Below are positions 57,302-64,000 of a stretch of DNA of 64,000 bases, piece by piece. How positions within the stretch are numbered: position 1 is the stretch's first letter; every line of letters begins with the position of its first letter. Source of the DNA: Methanobacterium bryantii (lineage in GTDB: Archaea > Methanobacteriota > Methanobacteria > Methanobacteriales > Methanobacteriaceae); assembly GCF_002287175.1 (NCBI RefSeq), contig NZ_LMVM01000023.1, positions 62,001 to 126,000 of the forward strand. Reading direction: 5' to 3'. Both the position numbers and the translations under genes were made by a program. Under the pieces are notes generated by a model. The model was given only the letters and a program-made list of their open reading frames with translations, made no database searches and was not told the DNA's origin.

Positions 57302-58206
57302 CCGGAGTCGTATTTAAAGACAAAAAACTTCACCCAGTAGGAGAGATCATGACCAGAATGCTTGATGCCCTACAACACAGAGGCCCAGATTCTGCAGGTT
57401 TTTCCATATATGGAGGCCTTGGCCTAGCAGAAAACGAATATCTGCTAAATATTGAGGTAAAAGAAAAACCTGGTCTTCTAGATCAAGTTAAAGAAGCAGT
57501 AAACACAGTTACACAGATCGAAACAGAAGAAATAATTCCATCCGTGGAAAACTACAACATTTACAGATGTAAAATAGCCCTTAATTCATTTGAGGAACTT
57601 AAACCACTCATCATGGACGTGGATAAGTTAGAAGATGTAATTGTACTTAATGGAAGTCATTCATTTGAAATGATAAAGGATGTAGGATCTGTAAAAGAAA
57701 TTGCAGATAGATATGATACTTATTCAAAAATGGGAACCCATGCAATAGGCCATACAAGGTTTTCCACTGAAAGTATAGTTGACCGTTATCATGCACACCC
57801 ATTTCAGAGTTATATTACAGCAGATATAACTGTGGTTCACAACGGTCAAATTACCAATTACTGGAAAATAAGGGATCCTTTAGAAAGGAAAGGACATATA
57901 TTCGAGACAAATAACGATACAGAATGTATTGTGCATTACATAGCTGATAAATTACACGAAGGCTACAAACTTGAGGAAGCCTTAGAACAGTCAGTAAAAG
58001 ATATGGATGGCCCATTCTCATACATCGTTGGAACACCAAATGGTGTTGGAATAGCCAAAGATCAATTAGGACTCAGACCTGGTGTTCTTGCTGAAAATGA
58101 TGAAGTGTTCGCCATAGCCTCTGAAGAGGTTTCTCTTCGTGCAGTAATGGATACACACGATATAGACCAAATATCACCAGGGGAAACAAGGGCATACACA
58201 ATTTAA
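57289..58206 (+). CDS. Glutamate synthase, glutamine amidotransferase subunit (GltB1-like)
   Basis: 305 residues, class II (Ntn) glutamine amidotransferase. The start is TTG 57289 after AAGGAGGT with 7 nt spacing, and Cys2 (M-CGIAGVVF) is the nucleophile exposed by Met removal. DALQHRGPDSAGFS, GHTRFSTES and the HNGQITNYW loop are diagnostic. Archaeal glutamate synthase is split into separate proteins; this one releases ammonia from glutamine. The next three genes give the remaining parts, with spacings of 17, about 12 and 0 nt. Confidence 0.93.
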   Translation: MCGIAGVVFKDKKLHPVGEIMTRMLDALQHRGPDSAGFSIYGGLGLAENEYLLNIEVKEKPGLLDQVKEAVNTVTQIETEEIIPSVENYNIYRCKIALNSFEELKPLIMDVDKLEDVIVLNGSHSFEMIKDVGSVKEIADRYDTYSKMGTHAIGHTRFSTESIVDRYHAHPFQSYITADITVVHNGQITNYWKIRDPLERKGHIFETNNDTECIVHYIADKLHEGYKLEEALEQSVKDMDGPFSYIVGTPNGVGIAKDQLGLRPGVLAENDEVFAIASEEVSLRAVMDTHDIDQISPGETRAYTI

Positions 58207-58223
58207 CAGGTTTAGGTGATTTC

Positions 58224-58913
58224 ATGAGTGAAATAGTAATTGATGCTAATTCAAAAGAACCAAGGGAAATAAATCGTGCCATTAAAAAAGCTGCCAAAGA
58301 ATACGATAAAATCATTATCAAAAATCCAAATGCTATGCATTATATGCTTGCAGGGCTTACAGATCCAGTGGAAGTTGTAATTGAAGGTTCCGCAGGTTAC
58401 TTTGCAGGTACCATGATAGACGGCGCTAAAGTACACATAACTGAAAATGCAGGATGGTTCCCAGCAGATAATATGACTGGTGGAGAAGTCATAATAGATG
58501 GAGCAGCTGGAGACGGCGTTGGACAGGGCATATACGACGGTACGGTTGTTGTACGAAGGAATGTAGGTTCCAGAACTGGAGAAATAATGAAGAATGGTAC
58601 CATAATAGTTGGTGGAAATTCTGGATTTATGAGCGGGCTTTTCATGATGGGAGGACGTATAATCGTGCTTGGAAATATTTCAGATGACGCTGGTGAATCC
58701 ATAATAAGAGGAACCATCTACGTTCTTGGAGATATAAAAAGCCTTGGTAAAAATGCCAAAATTGAAGAAATTGACGATGAAGATAAAAAAGAACTTAAAG
58801 AACTCTTACCTGCTTACGGATTTGAACTAGAAGAAGGAAAATACGATGAGTTCAGAAAAATAGTTCCACGAAGTAAACGACCTTTCTACGGTAAAGATAC
58901 AGAGGAAGGATAA
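58224..58913 (+). CDS. Glutamate synthase GXGXG-domain subunit (GltB3-like)
   Basis: 229 residues. The central part is a right-handed beta-helix with regular glycine turns (AGYFAGTMIDGAKVHITENA, GGEVIIDGAAGDGVGQGIYD, then RNVGSRTGEIMKNGTIIVGG), equal to the C-terminal GXGXG domain of large-subunit glutamate synthase. It is structural and links the amidotransferase to the FMN domain. GGTGAT three nt before ATG 58224 is a textbook ribosome site here. Confidence 0.92.
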   Translation: MSEIVIDANSKEPREINRAIKKAAKEYDKIIIKNPNAMHYMLAGLTDPVEVVIEGSAGYFAGTMIDGAKVHITENAGWFPADNMTGGEVIIDGAAGDGVGQGIYDGTVVVRRNVGSRTGEIMKNGTIIVGGNSGFMSGLFMMGGRIIVLGNISDDAGESIIRGTIYVLGDIKSLGKNAKIEEIDDEDKKELKELLPAYGFELEEGKYDEFRKIVPRSKRPFYGKDTEEG

Positions 58914-58925
58914 GGGGGCGATACT

Positions 58926-60011
58926 ATTACACAAGAACAAAAAGTCGCAATGGTTGGGACACCATGCCAAATGGTCGCAGCAACTAAAATGGACAAACTC
59001 CTTAATGAAGAATTCCCAGTAGATATTAAAATTGGACTTTTCTGTATGGAGAATTTCTCTTATTCATACATGAAAGAAATGCTTAAAGAATACGATGCAG
59101 ATATGAAGGATGTTTTAGAATGCAGAGTTGAAAAAGGACATGTATGGTTCTTTTTAACAGAAGACAGGACTGTGAAAATTCCTTTAAGCAAAGCAAAAAA
59201 ATGCGTCCGTAAAAACTGTACAGTATGTATGGACTTCACATCAGAACTTTCAGATGTATCAGTAGGTTCTGTAGGCTCTCCTGAAGGATGGTCCACAGTT
59301 ATAATAAGGACTGAAAAAGGATTAAAACTCATAGAAGCTGCAGAAAAAGACAATTATATACAAACAAAACCAATTGCAGATTCTGGACTTAAAATAATGG
59401 AAAAACTTGCAAAAGAGAAAAAAAGTAAAAGCAAGGAAGAAATTAAAAAAAGGGAAAGAGTTGGAAGACCTGTATTATACAGAAGGGAAATATTTGGAAA
59501 TGAATATGAAAATGAGGTTTCAAACTGCACTTTCCATGATTTAAAAGGAGATGTAGTAGATATAGGTGCATGTGTCCTCTGCGGAGCATGTGTTTACGCA
59601 TGTCCTGAAGAAGCCGTTGCAATAAAAGACAGGAAACCTGAACTTGTAGGTAAATGTGTTGAAGGATGTAACGCATGTTATGTTGCATGTCCTAGGACAT
59701 ATATTCCAGATGAAATATTAAGCAAAGAATCCGATAACAAGCCATTTGGAGATTACATCAAAATAGTATCTGTAAAAGCCCCTATGGTAAAAGGTCAAGA
59801 CGGAGGAGTTGCAACAGCTCTCTTAACCTATGTATTATCCAGCAATATAGTTGATAATGCCATAATTGTTGATAAAAGCAGTATTGAACCATGGAAACCT
59901 GAAGCTAAGATTACAGATAATATTGCAGAAGTTCTTAAAGCTTCAGGAACTAAATACTCAGCCTGCCCAATTTTTAAACCACTTAAAGAATCTAAAGAGG
60001 GGGGAAGTTAA
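58926..60011 (+). CDS. FrhB/FdhB-like F420 oxidoreductase subunit, circularly permuted
   Basis: 361 residues. The N-terminal part is the C-terminal domain of the F420 hydrogenase/dehydrogenase beta family: VGTPCQ at residues 10-15, IGLFCMENFSYSYM, Cys93/98/101 in KCVRKNCTVCMDF, then DVSVGSVGSPEGWST. Next come two 4Fe-4S motifs from Cys216 (CVLCGACVYACP, CVEGCNACYVACP). The C-terminal part is what is usually the N-terminal domain: KAPMVKGQDGGVATALLTYV at about 284-303 and SGTKYSACPIFKPL. The normal order is therefore inverted. ATG 58950 would delete the strand before VGTPCQ; GGGGGCGAT plus 3 nt points to ATT 58926 instead. Likely feeds electrons from F420H2 or ferredoxin to glutamate synthase. 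Confidence 0.82.
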   Translation: MTQEQKVAMVGTPCQMVAATKMDKLLNEEFPVDIKIGLFCMENFSYSYMKEMLKEYDADMKDVLECRVEKGHVWFFLTEDRTVKIPLSKAKKCVRKNCTVCMDFTSELSDVSVGSVGSPEGWSTVIIRTEKGLKLIEAAEKDNYIQTKPIADSGLKIMEKLAKEKKSKSKEEIKKRERVGRPVLYRREIFGNEYENEVSNCTFHDLKGDVVDIGACVLCGACVYACPEEAVAIKDRKPELVGKCVEGCNACYVACPRTYIPDEILSKESDNKPFGDYIKIVSVKAPMVKGQDGGVATALLTYVLSSNIVDNAIIVDKSSIEPWKPEAKITDNIAEVLKASGTKYSACPIFKPLKESKEGGS

Positions 60012-61511
60012 ATGCCATTCAAGGTAGAAAAAAACAAAGAACTTTGCAGAAGAAACTTCGACCGACCTGGTTGCTGCTGGTACATGTGCGACAACAGAAA
60101 TGAAGAACTCTGCAAAAACTGTTATTCCTGTTTTAATAACTGTCCTCATGGAGTTTATGAGATAATTGATGATGAATCTTATCCTATACATCATGAAAAC
60201 TGTGTTGGATGCAGAATCTGTGAAGAAATGTGTCCAAATAATGCAATTGAAGTAATTGCAGTCCCAGAAGATAGGAGAAATGTCTGGTCATTTGCAGACC
60301 TTGTAGAAATTAACAGGAAATCAACGGAAGGTTCATACAAGGTAAGAGGTTGTGGAGCAACACGTGTTATTCCAACCTTCGATGACCTTGTAATTGTACC
60401 CGCTCAAGTTTCAAGACCTCCTATTGACAAGTACAGGGAACCATGTAACACAAAAGTAACTCTAGGATCCAGATATGCAGAAAACCCAATTGAAATTGAC
60501 ACTCCAATAATGATTGCTGCAATGTCATTCGGTGCATTAAGTAAAGAAGCAAAAATAGCACTTGCAATGGGTGCAACACTTGCCGGTACTGCAACAAACA
60601 CCGGTGAAGGCGGAATGCTTCCAGAAGAAAGGAAATACGCATCAAAACTCATAGCACAATACGCATCAGGAAGATTTGGTGTGTCTGCAGATTACCTGAA
60701 CAATTCAGAAGCAGTGGAAATCAAAATAGGCCAAGGTGCAAAATCAGGTATGGGTGGACACCTTTTAGGTGAAAAAGTAACAGCAGACGTTTCAATGATA
60801 AGGAAAATCCCAGTGGGAACTGACGCTTTAAGCCCAGCAAGGCACATGGATATTGTAGGTCCTGAAGATCTGAGCATGAAAATAGACCAGTTAAGGGAAA
60901 TAACAGACTGGAAAGTGCCTATAATCGTTAAATTCACTTCAGGTAGAGTCAGCGACGACGTTAAAATTGCAGCAAAAGCAGGTGCGGATATAATTGTTGT
61001 AGACGGTATGCAGGGAGGAACTGGTGCAGGACCAGAAGTAGTCACAGAGCATTCAGGTGTTCCAACCATAGCAGCAATTGTAGAAGCAGACGAAGCCTTA
61101 AAACACGTAAATCTGCGTAAAGAAGTGAGCCTTGTAGCTGGCGGAGGTATCAGAAATGGTGCTGACGTTGCAAAGGCCATTGCTTTAGGTGCTGATGCAG
61201 TTTACATAGCAACATCTGCTCTGGTTTCACTTGGATGTAGAGTTTGCCAGACATGTTACACAGGAACATGCAGAAAAGGAATTGCAACCCAAAATCCTCA
61301 GCTTAGAAGACGTTTAGATTACATAGAAGGAGGTAAACAGGTTGCAAGATACATAGAAGCTATGACTGAAGAAGCTTGTATGTTGACCCAGCAGGCAGGA
61401 AACACTGACCTGCAGAAACTTGAAAAAGATGATTTAAGGGCACTAACGGTCGAATCATCACTTTTAACCGGCGTTAAAATGGCCGGATTAGAGGCTCCTG
61501 TTAAATATTAA
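60012..61511 (+). CDS. Glutamate synthase FMN/iron-sulfur subunit (GltB2-like)
   Basis: 499 residues. Two N-terminal 4Fe-4S clusters (NCYSCFNNCP and CVGCRICEEMCP) precede a TIM-barrel FMN domain from about residue 125: PIMIAAMSFGALSKEAKIAL, NTGEGGMLPEE, IKIGQGAKSGMGGHLLGEKV, VDGMQGGTGAGP and a VAGGGIRNGADVAKAIALGA phosphate loop, ending with the 3Fe-4S cysteines CRVCQTCYTGTCRKG. It reduces 2-oxoglutarate with ammonia to glutamate. The ATG abuts the stop codon of the FrhB-like gene, so those two products are made together. Confidence 0.94.
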   Translation: MPFKVEKNKELCRRNFDRPGCCWYMCDNRNEELCKNCYSCFNNCPHGVYEIIDDESYPIHHENCVGCRICEEMCPNNAIEVIAVPEDRRNVWSFADLVEINRKSTEGSYKVRGCGATRVIPTFDDLVIVPAQVSRPPIDKYREPCNTKVTLGSRYAENPIEIDTPIMIAAMSFGALSKEAKIALAMGATLAGTATNTGEGGMLPEERKYASKLIAQYASGRFGVSADYLNNSEAVEIKIGQGAKSGMGGHLLGEKVTADVSMIRKIPVGTDALSPARHMDIVGPEDLSMKIDQLREITDWKVPIIVKFTSGRVSDDVKIAAKAGADIIVVDGMQGGTGAGPEVVTEHSGVPTIAAIVEADEALKHVNLRKEVSLVAGGGIRNGADVAKAIALGADAVYIATSALVSLGCRVCQTCYTGTCRKGIATQNPQLRRRLDYIEGGKQVARYIEAMTEEACMLTQQAGNTDLQKLEKDDLRALTVESSLLTGVKMAGLEAPVKY

Positions 61512-61529
61512 CAGGAATCACTTGAAAAT

Positions 61530-62066
61530 CCCTCAAAAATCCATAGGTTTTTTGGGCCCTCGAAATTCATAGAATTTCGGGGCATGTAAAAACATTCGGT
61601 TTTTACGGTTGTGAAGCTTGCTTCACAAACACCGAAAATTTTTATAAAAATTTTCGAGTGTTCGGAAAATCCTTGATTTTCCTCAACCTCAAAAATCGAA
61701 GTTAGAGAAAAATGTTAGCAAAATCTCTCAAACCCATCGGGTTTGGAGCACAAACCAAAGGTTTGTAAGCTACGATTTTGCTACATGTGAAAATTTTTAA
61801 TTTTCACGGTTGCAAAACTCAGTTTTGCAAACAGCAAAAACAGAGTTTCCGCATGCTATCGAAATCTTAGATTTCGATGCTCTCAAACACTCCGTGTTTG
61901 GAGCCACGAAACTACGTTTCGTATGGCACCGAAAATCGTAGATTTTCGAGTGCTATGCATTTTTCTATGTTTGCGAATTTTCAATTCGCAACCGTAAAAA
62001 TCGCAGATTTTTACATGCCGGAGGAAACTTGTTTCCTCGGCAACTTGCCTGCTTCGTATTTGAGGG
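61530..62066. repeat. Palindrome cluster C, after the glutamate synthase operon
   Basis: At least 15 hairpin units with different arms: CGAAATTC-ATA-GAATTTCG, GTAAAAAC-ATTC-GGTTTTTAC, GTGAAGC-TT-GCTTCAC, GGAAAATC-CTT-GATTTTCC, GTGAAAATT-TTT-AATTTTCAC, TCGAAATC-TTA-GATTTCGA, CAAACAC-TCC-GTGTTTG, ACGAAAC-TAC-GTTTCGT, CGAAAATC-GTA-GATTTTCG, GTAAAAATC-GCA-GATTTTTAC. A nested structure at 61718-61781 has stem GCAAAATC/GATTTTGC enclosing two hairpins (CAAACCC-ATC-GGGTTTG and ACAAACC-AAA-GGTTTGT). CCCTCAAA at the left edge and TTTGAGGG at the right edge are an outer inverted repeat. Confidence 0.88.
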
Positions 62067-62090
62067 TTCTTTTTTTACTTATTTTTTTAT
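62067..62090 (+). terminator. Oligo-T tracts after cluster C
   Basis: TTCTTTTTTTACTTATTTTTTT directly after the last palindrome. T-rich tracts end transcription in methanogens, so the glutamate synthase transcript may run through cluster C and stop here. Confidence 0.45.
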
Positions 62091-62215
62091 AACATACTAA
62101 CTTCTTTGAAATTTACAGTTAATCTAAATCTACATACATTTTATAAACTTATTATAATACCTATTCACTGCTTAAAAGCTATTTTTGAGATATCTGATCA
62201 ACTATCACCACAAAA

Positions 62216-62224
62216 GATATATAT
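62216..62224 (+). promoter_or_regulatory. TATA box candidate for amt
   Basis: ATATATATG with ACAAAAG upstream. Transcription would begin near 62245, just before the first operator, the layout known for NrpR-repressed promoters. A second candidate, ATGTATAAAT near 62308-62317, lies after the second operator. Confidence 0.4.
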
Positions 62225-62247
62225 GATGCTGTAAGACTCTTAATATC

Positions 62248-62261
62248 GGAAATCGGTTTCC
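62248..62261. promoter_or_regulatory. NrpR-type operator 1 upstream of amt
   Basis: GGAAATCGGTTTCC, exactly GGAA-N6-TTCC, the operator bound by the nitrogen repressor NrpR in Methanococcus maripaludis. It stands 133 nt before the amt start codon. Confidence 0.75.
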
Positions 62262-62285
62262 TACACCCCCCTTCCGTCGGAATAC

Positions 62286-62299
62286 GGAAACACTGTTCC
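62286..62299. promoter_or_regulatory. NrpR-type operator 2 upstream of amt
   Basis: GGAAACACTGTTCC, a second GGAA-N6-TTCC, centre-to-centre 38 bp from operator 1. Paired operators of this type bind NrpR cooperatively, and 2-oxoglutarate relieves binding, so amt-glnK should be on under nitrogen limitation. Confidence 0.75.
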
Positions 62300-62380
62300 G
62301 GTGAATGAAATGTATAAATTTCAAATTCAATGTATTTTACATCTATAAAATCAGAATAGAATAATTGGAGGAAAAATTGT

Positions 62381-63607
62381 ATGATTCTTGATAGTGGTGA
62401 TACAGCGTGGATGTTAATATCCACTGCACTCGTAATTCTAATGACGATTCCTGGTGTAGCCCTATTCTACGGAGGTTTAATCAGGAAAGAAAATGTTTTA
62501 AACACTATGCTACTTTCTTTTGTTACCTTTGCAATAGTAAGCGTTCTATGGTTTATTTACGGTTACGATCTAACATTTGGTGCGGATATGTGGGGAGTAA
62601 TAGGCAGCATTACAAACCCGGTATTCAATGGCGTACTTGAATCAAAATCTCTTGCAACTTTAGCCCCTACTATACCCACAGGCCTTTATGCAATATTCCA
62701 AATGACATTTGCAGCTATTACAGTAGCACTTATATCCGGTGCTGTAGTTGAAAGAATGAAATTTTCAGCATGGCTTGCATTTGTACCAGTATGGCTTACA
62801 CTTGTTTATGTGCCTGTAGCTCACTGGATGTGGGGAGGCGGGTTCCTTGCACAGATGGGTGCTCTTGACTTTGCAGGAGGTATAGTTGTACACTTAACCA
62901 GCGGTATAGCTGCTCTTGCACTTGTTCTTGTCCTTGGGGCAAGAAAAGATATAAGATTACTTCCTCATCACTTAGGATATTCCGTAATGGGGGCTGGACT
63001 ACTTTGGTTTGGTTGGTTCGGATTTAACGCAGGATCAGCATTATCTGCAGGGAACTTAGCAGTTTCTGCCATGATTGTAACCAATACCTCTGCTGCAGTA
63101 GGTATGATTGCATGGATGCTTATGGATAAATTAAAAACAGGAAAACCTACTTTACTTGGCGCATTATCAGGTGCAATTGCAGGACTCGCATCTATAACAC
63201 CTGCAGCAGGATATGTAAATGTTACAGCAGCAATAATAATCGGTTTCTTTGCATCAATATTTGCATACAATGCAGTATCCTGGTTAAAACCACGCCTTGG
63301 TTACGACGATGCTTTAGACGTATTTGGTATTCATGGAATATGCGGTATCACTGGTGCCGTTGCAATTGGTATATTCGCAAATCCTCTTATAAACAGCGTT
63401 ACCACCGGAGGTATTCTCTTTGGAAATTTCAATTTACTAGGAGTCCAACTTTTAGCTGTTGCAGTTGTTGCAGTTTATTCATTTGTACTCACTGTTGTTA
63501 TTGCTAAAATAATCGACAAAATCATCGGACTTAGAGTTACAGATGAACATGAGGTACAGGGTCTTGATGTTAACCTTCATGAGGAATCCGGCTACAGATT
63601 ATCTTAG
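62381..63607 (+). CDS. amt: Ammonium transporter
   Basis: 408 residues, 11 membrane helices. DTAWMLISTALVILMTIPGV and ALFYGGLIRKENVLN are the Amt start; VHLTSGIAALALVLVLGARK and the twin-His region (FGIHGICGITGAVAIGI) line the ammonium pore. GGAGG precedes the ATG. The glnK gene follows 69 nt downstream, the standard amtB-glnK pair in which GlnK plugs the channel when nitrogen is ample. Two NrpR-type operators upstream control both. Confidence 0.96.
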   Translation: MILDSGDTAWMLISTALVILMTIPGVALFYGGLIRKENVLNTMLLSFVTFAIVSVLWFIYGYDLTFGADMWGVIGSITNPVFNGVLESKSLATLAPTIPTGLYAIFQMTFAAITVALISGAVVERMKFSAWLAFVPVWLTLVYVPVAHWMWGGGFLAQMGALDFAGGIVVHLTSGIAALALVLVLGARKDIRLLPHHLGYSVMGAGLLWFGWFGFNAGSALSAGNLAVSAMIVTNTSAAVGMIAWMLMDKLKTGKPTLLGALSGAIAGLASITPAAGYVNVTAAIIIGFFASIFAYNAVSWLKPRLGYDDALDVFGIHGICGITGAVAIGIFANPLINSVTTGGILFGNFNLLGVQLLAVAVVAVYSFVLTVVIAKIIDKIIGLRVTDEHEVQGLDVNLHEESGYRLS

Positions 63608-63676
63608 GTACATATAAATGGGCAAATACCTAAATAATGGAAATATACTGGAAATAGAAGTAGTGAGTTGTGAAAA

Positions 63677-64000
63677 ATGAAAAAGATACTAGCCATCATA
63701 AGACCTGATAAACTGGAAGCTGTGAAAAATGCTCTTGAGAAGATTGGATGCCATGGGATGACTGTAAGAGACGTAAAAGGCCGCGGTCGACAGCTTGGAG
63801 TTACAGAAAACTACAGAGGTCGGGATTACAGAATAGACATTCTCCCAAAGACTGAAATTGAAATAGTCACTCGAGAAACAGACGTTGAAGGTATAGTCCA
63901 GGCCATAATAGAAACAGCTAAAACTGGAGATATTGGAGACGGAAAAATATTCATATCATCAGTTGAAGAGGTTATAAGAATCAGAACTGGAGAAAGAGGA
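63677..64000 (+). CDS. glnK: Nitrogen regulatory PII protein GlnK (cut by window edge)
   Basis: The first 108 codons are present (MKKILAIIRPDKLEAVKNAL at the start); only the last few residues are missing. The T-loop is GVTENYRGRDYRID with Tyr at position 51 or next to it, and TGDIGDGKIFISSVEEVIRI RTG is the nucleotide-binding B/C region. It senses 2-oxoglutarate and ADP/ATP, and controls Amt. Confidence 0.95.
   Translation, partial: MKKILAIIRPDKLEAVKNALEKIGCHGMTVRDVKGRGRQLGVTENYRGRDYRIDILPKTEIEIVTRETDVEGIVQAIIETAKTGDIGDGKIFISSVEEVIRIRTGERG

Larger units (their letters stand above)
61512..62380. other. Region between glutamate synthase and amt, about 870 bp
   Basis: Contains palindrome cluster C (61530-62066), an oligo-T tract just after it, and the amt regulatory region with two NrpR-type operators. 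The possible frames across the palindromes are chance. Confidence 0.8.

Noticed and set aside
61530..62066. Integron attC array
   Set aside because: No integrase gene, no R/L box pairs around gene cassettes, and the hairpins lack coding cassettes between them.
61877..62092. Open frame across cluster C
   Set aside because: Composed of palindrome sequence read through; no protein-like composition.

Overview
The window is AT-rich chromosomal DNA of a methanogenic archaeon, almost certainly a member of the Methanobacteriales and probably Methanobacterium or a close relative. The evidence is a class V archaeal fructose-1,6-bisphosphate aldolase/phosphatase, archaeal CoaD, split archaeal glutamate synthase with an F420-hydrogenase-beta-like partner, RqcH, DUF2070, an EMC6-like protein, AglB oligosaccharyltransferases, class III signal peptide mini-pilins, GGAA-N6-TTCC (NrpR-type) operators at amt-glnK, and GGTGAT/GGAGGT Shine-Dalgarno sites with frequent GTG/TTG starts.

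Layout. 1-11.8 kb: HEAT protein, two PLP aminotransferases, a three-gene acyl-CoA unit (XRE-cupin regulator, thioesterase, frameshifted acyl-CoA synthetase), an APC permease, a secreted AstE/AspA-like hydrolase, a radical SAM protein, coaD and a house-cleaning NTPase. 11.8-31.5 kb: a surface-glycan / N-glycosylation island with seven GT-C or GT-C-like membrane proteins (two of them AglB/STT3 paralogues, the second frameshifted), three GT2 enzymes, GT4 and TuaH-like transferases, and a polysialyltransferase-like enzyme. 31.6-33.3 kb: two very short class III signal peptide (type IV pilin-like) genes plus a decayed third copy around a small winged-helix gene. 33.5-44.8 kb: an MJ1255-type glycosyltransferase, a membrane protein with a PLD/TrmB-like C-domain, UPF0173 hydrolase, an Era-like GTPase / DUF2073 / Zn-ribbon cluster, RqcH, EMC6-like, DUF2070, fumarase beta and DUF6282. 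45-57 kb: an SLC13 transporter, PAS-repeat protein, fbp, an isopropylmalate/homoisocitrate dehydrogenase, a disrupted TPR gene, HEAT protein, malate dehydrogenase and a Ser/Asn-rich surface protein. 56.7-64 kb: nitrogen and vitamin metabolism, pdxT-glutamate synthase (four genes) then amt-glnK, with glnK cut by the window edge.

The most striking structure is not a gene. Four large clusters (about 45.06-45.57, 50.15-50.74, 53.37-53.52 and 61.53-62.07 kb), one small cluster (7.91-7.99 kb) and several single copies consist of back-to-back short perfect palindromes. Each has 7-10 bp arms, usually a 3-nt loop, an A-rich 5' arm ending in C and a T-rich 3' arm beginning with G, yet the arm sequence differs from unit to unit. 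Several are nested into multi-branched cloverleaf-like folds. One cluster splits a TPR gene and one sits in the leader of a transporter gene, so they behave like inserted elements. I do not recognise them as any named repeat family.

Other points worth checking are a circularly permuted FrhB/FdhB-like protein in the glutamate synthase operon, four genes whose Shine-Dalgarno spacing points to a non-ATG/GTG/TTG start codon (ATT, ATT, ACG, GTA), and two single-base frameshifts. The last two classes could partly be sequencing or assembly errors.
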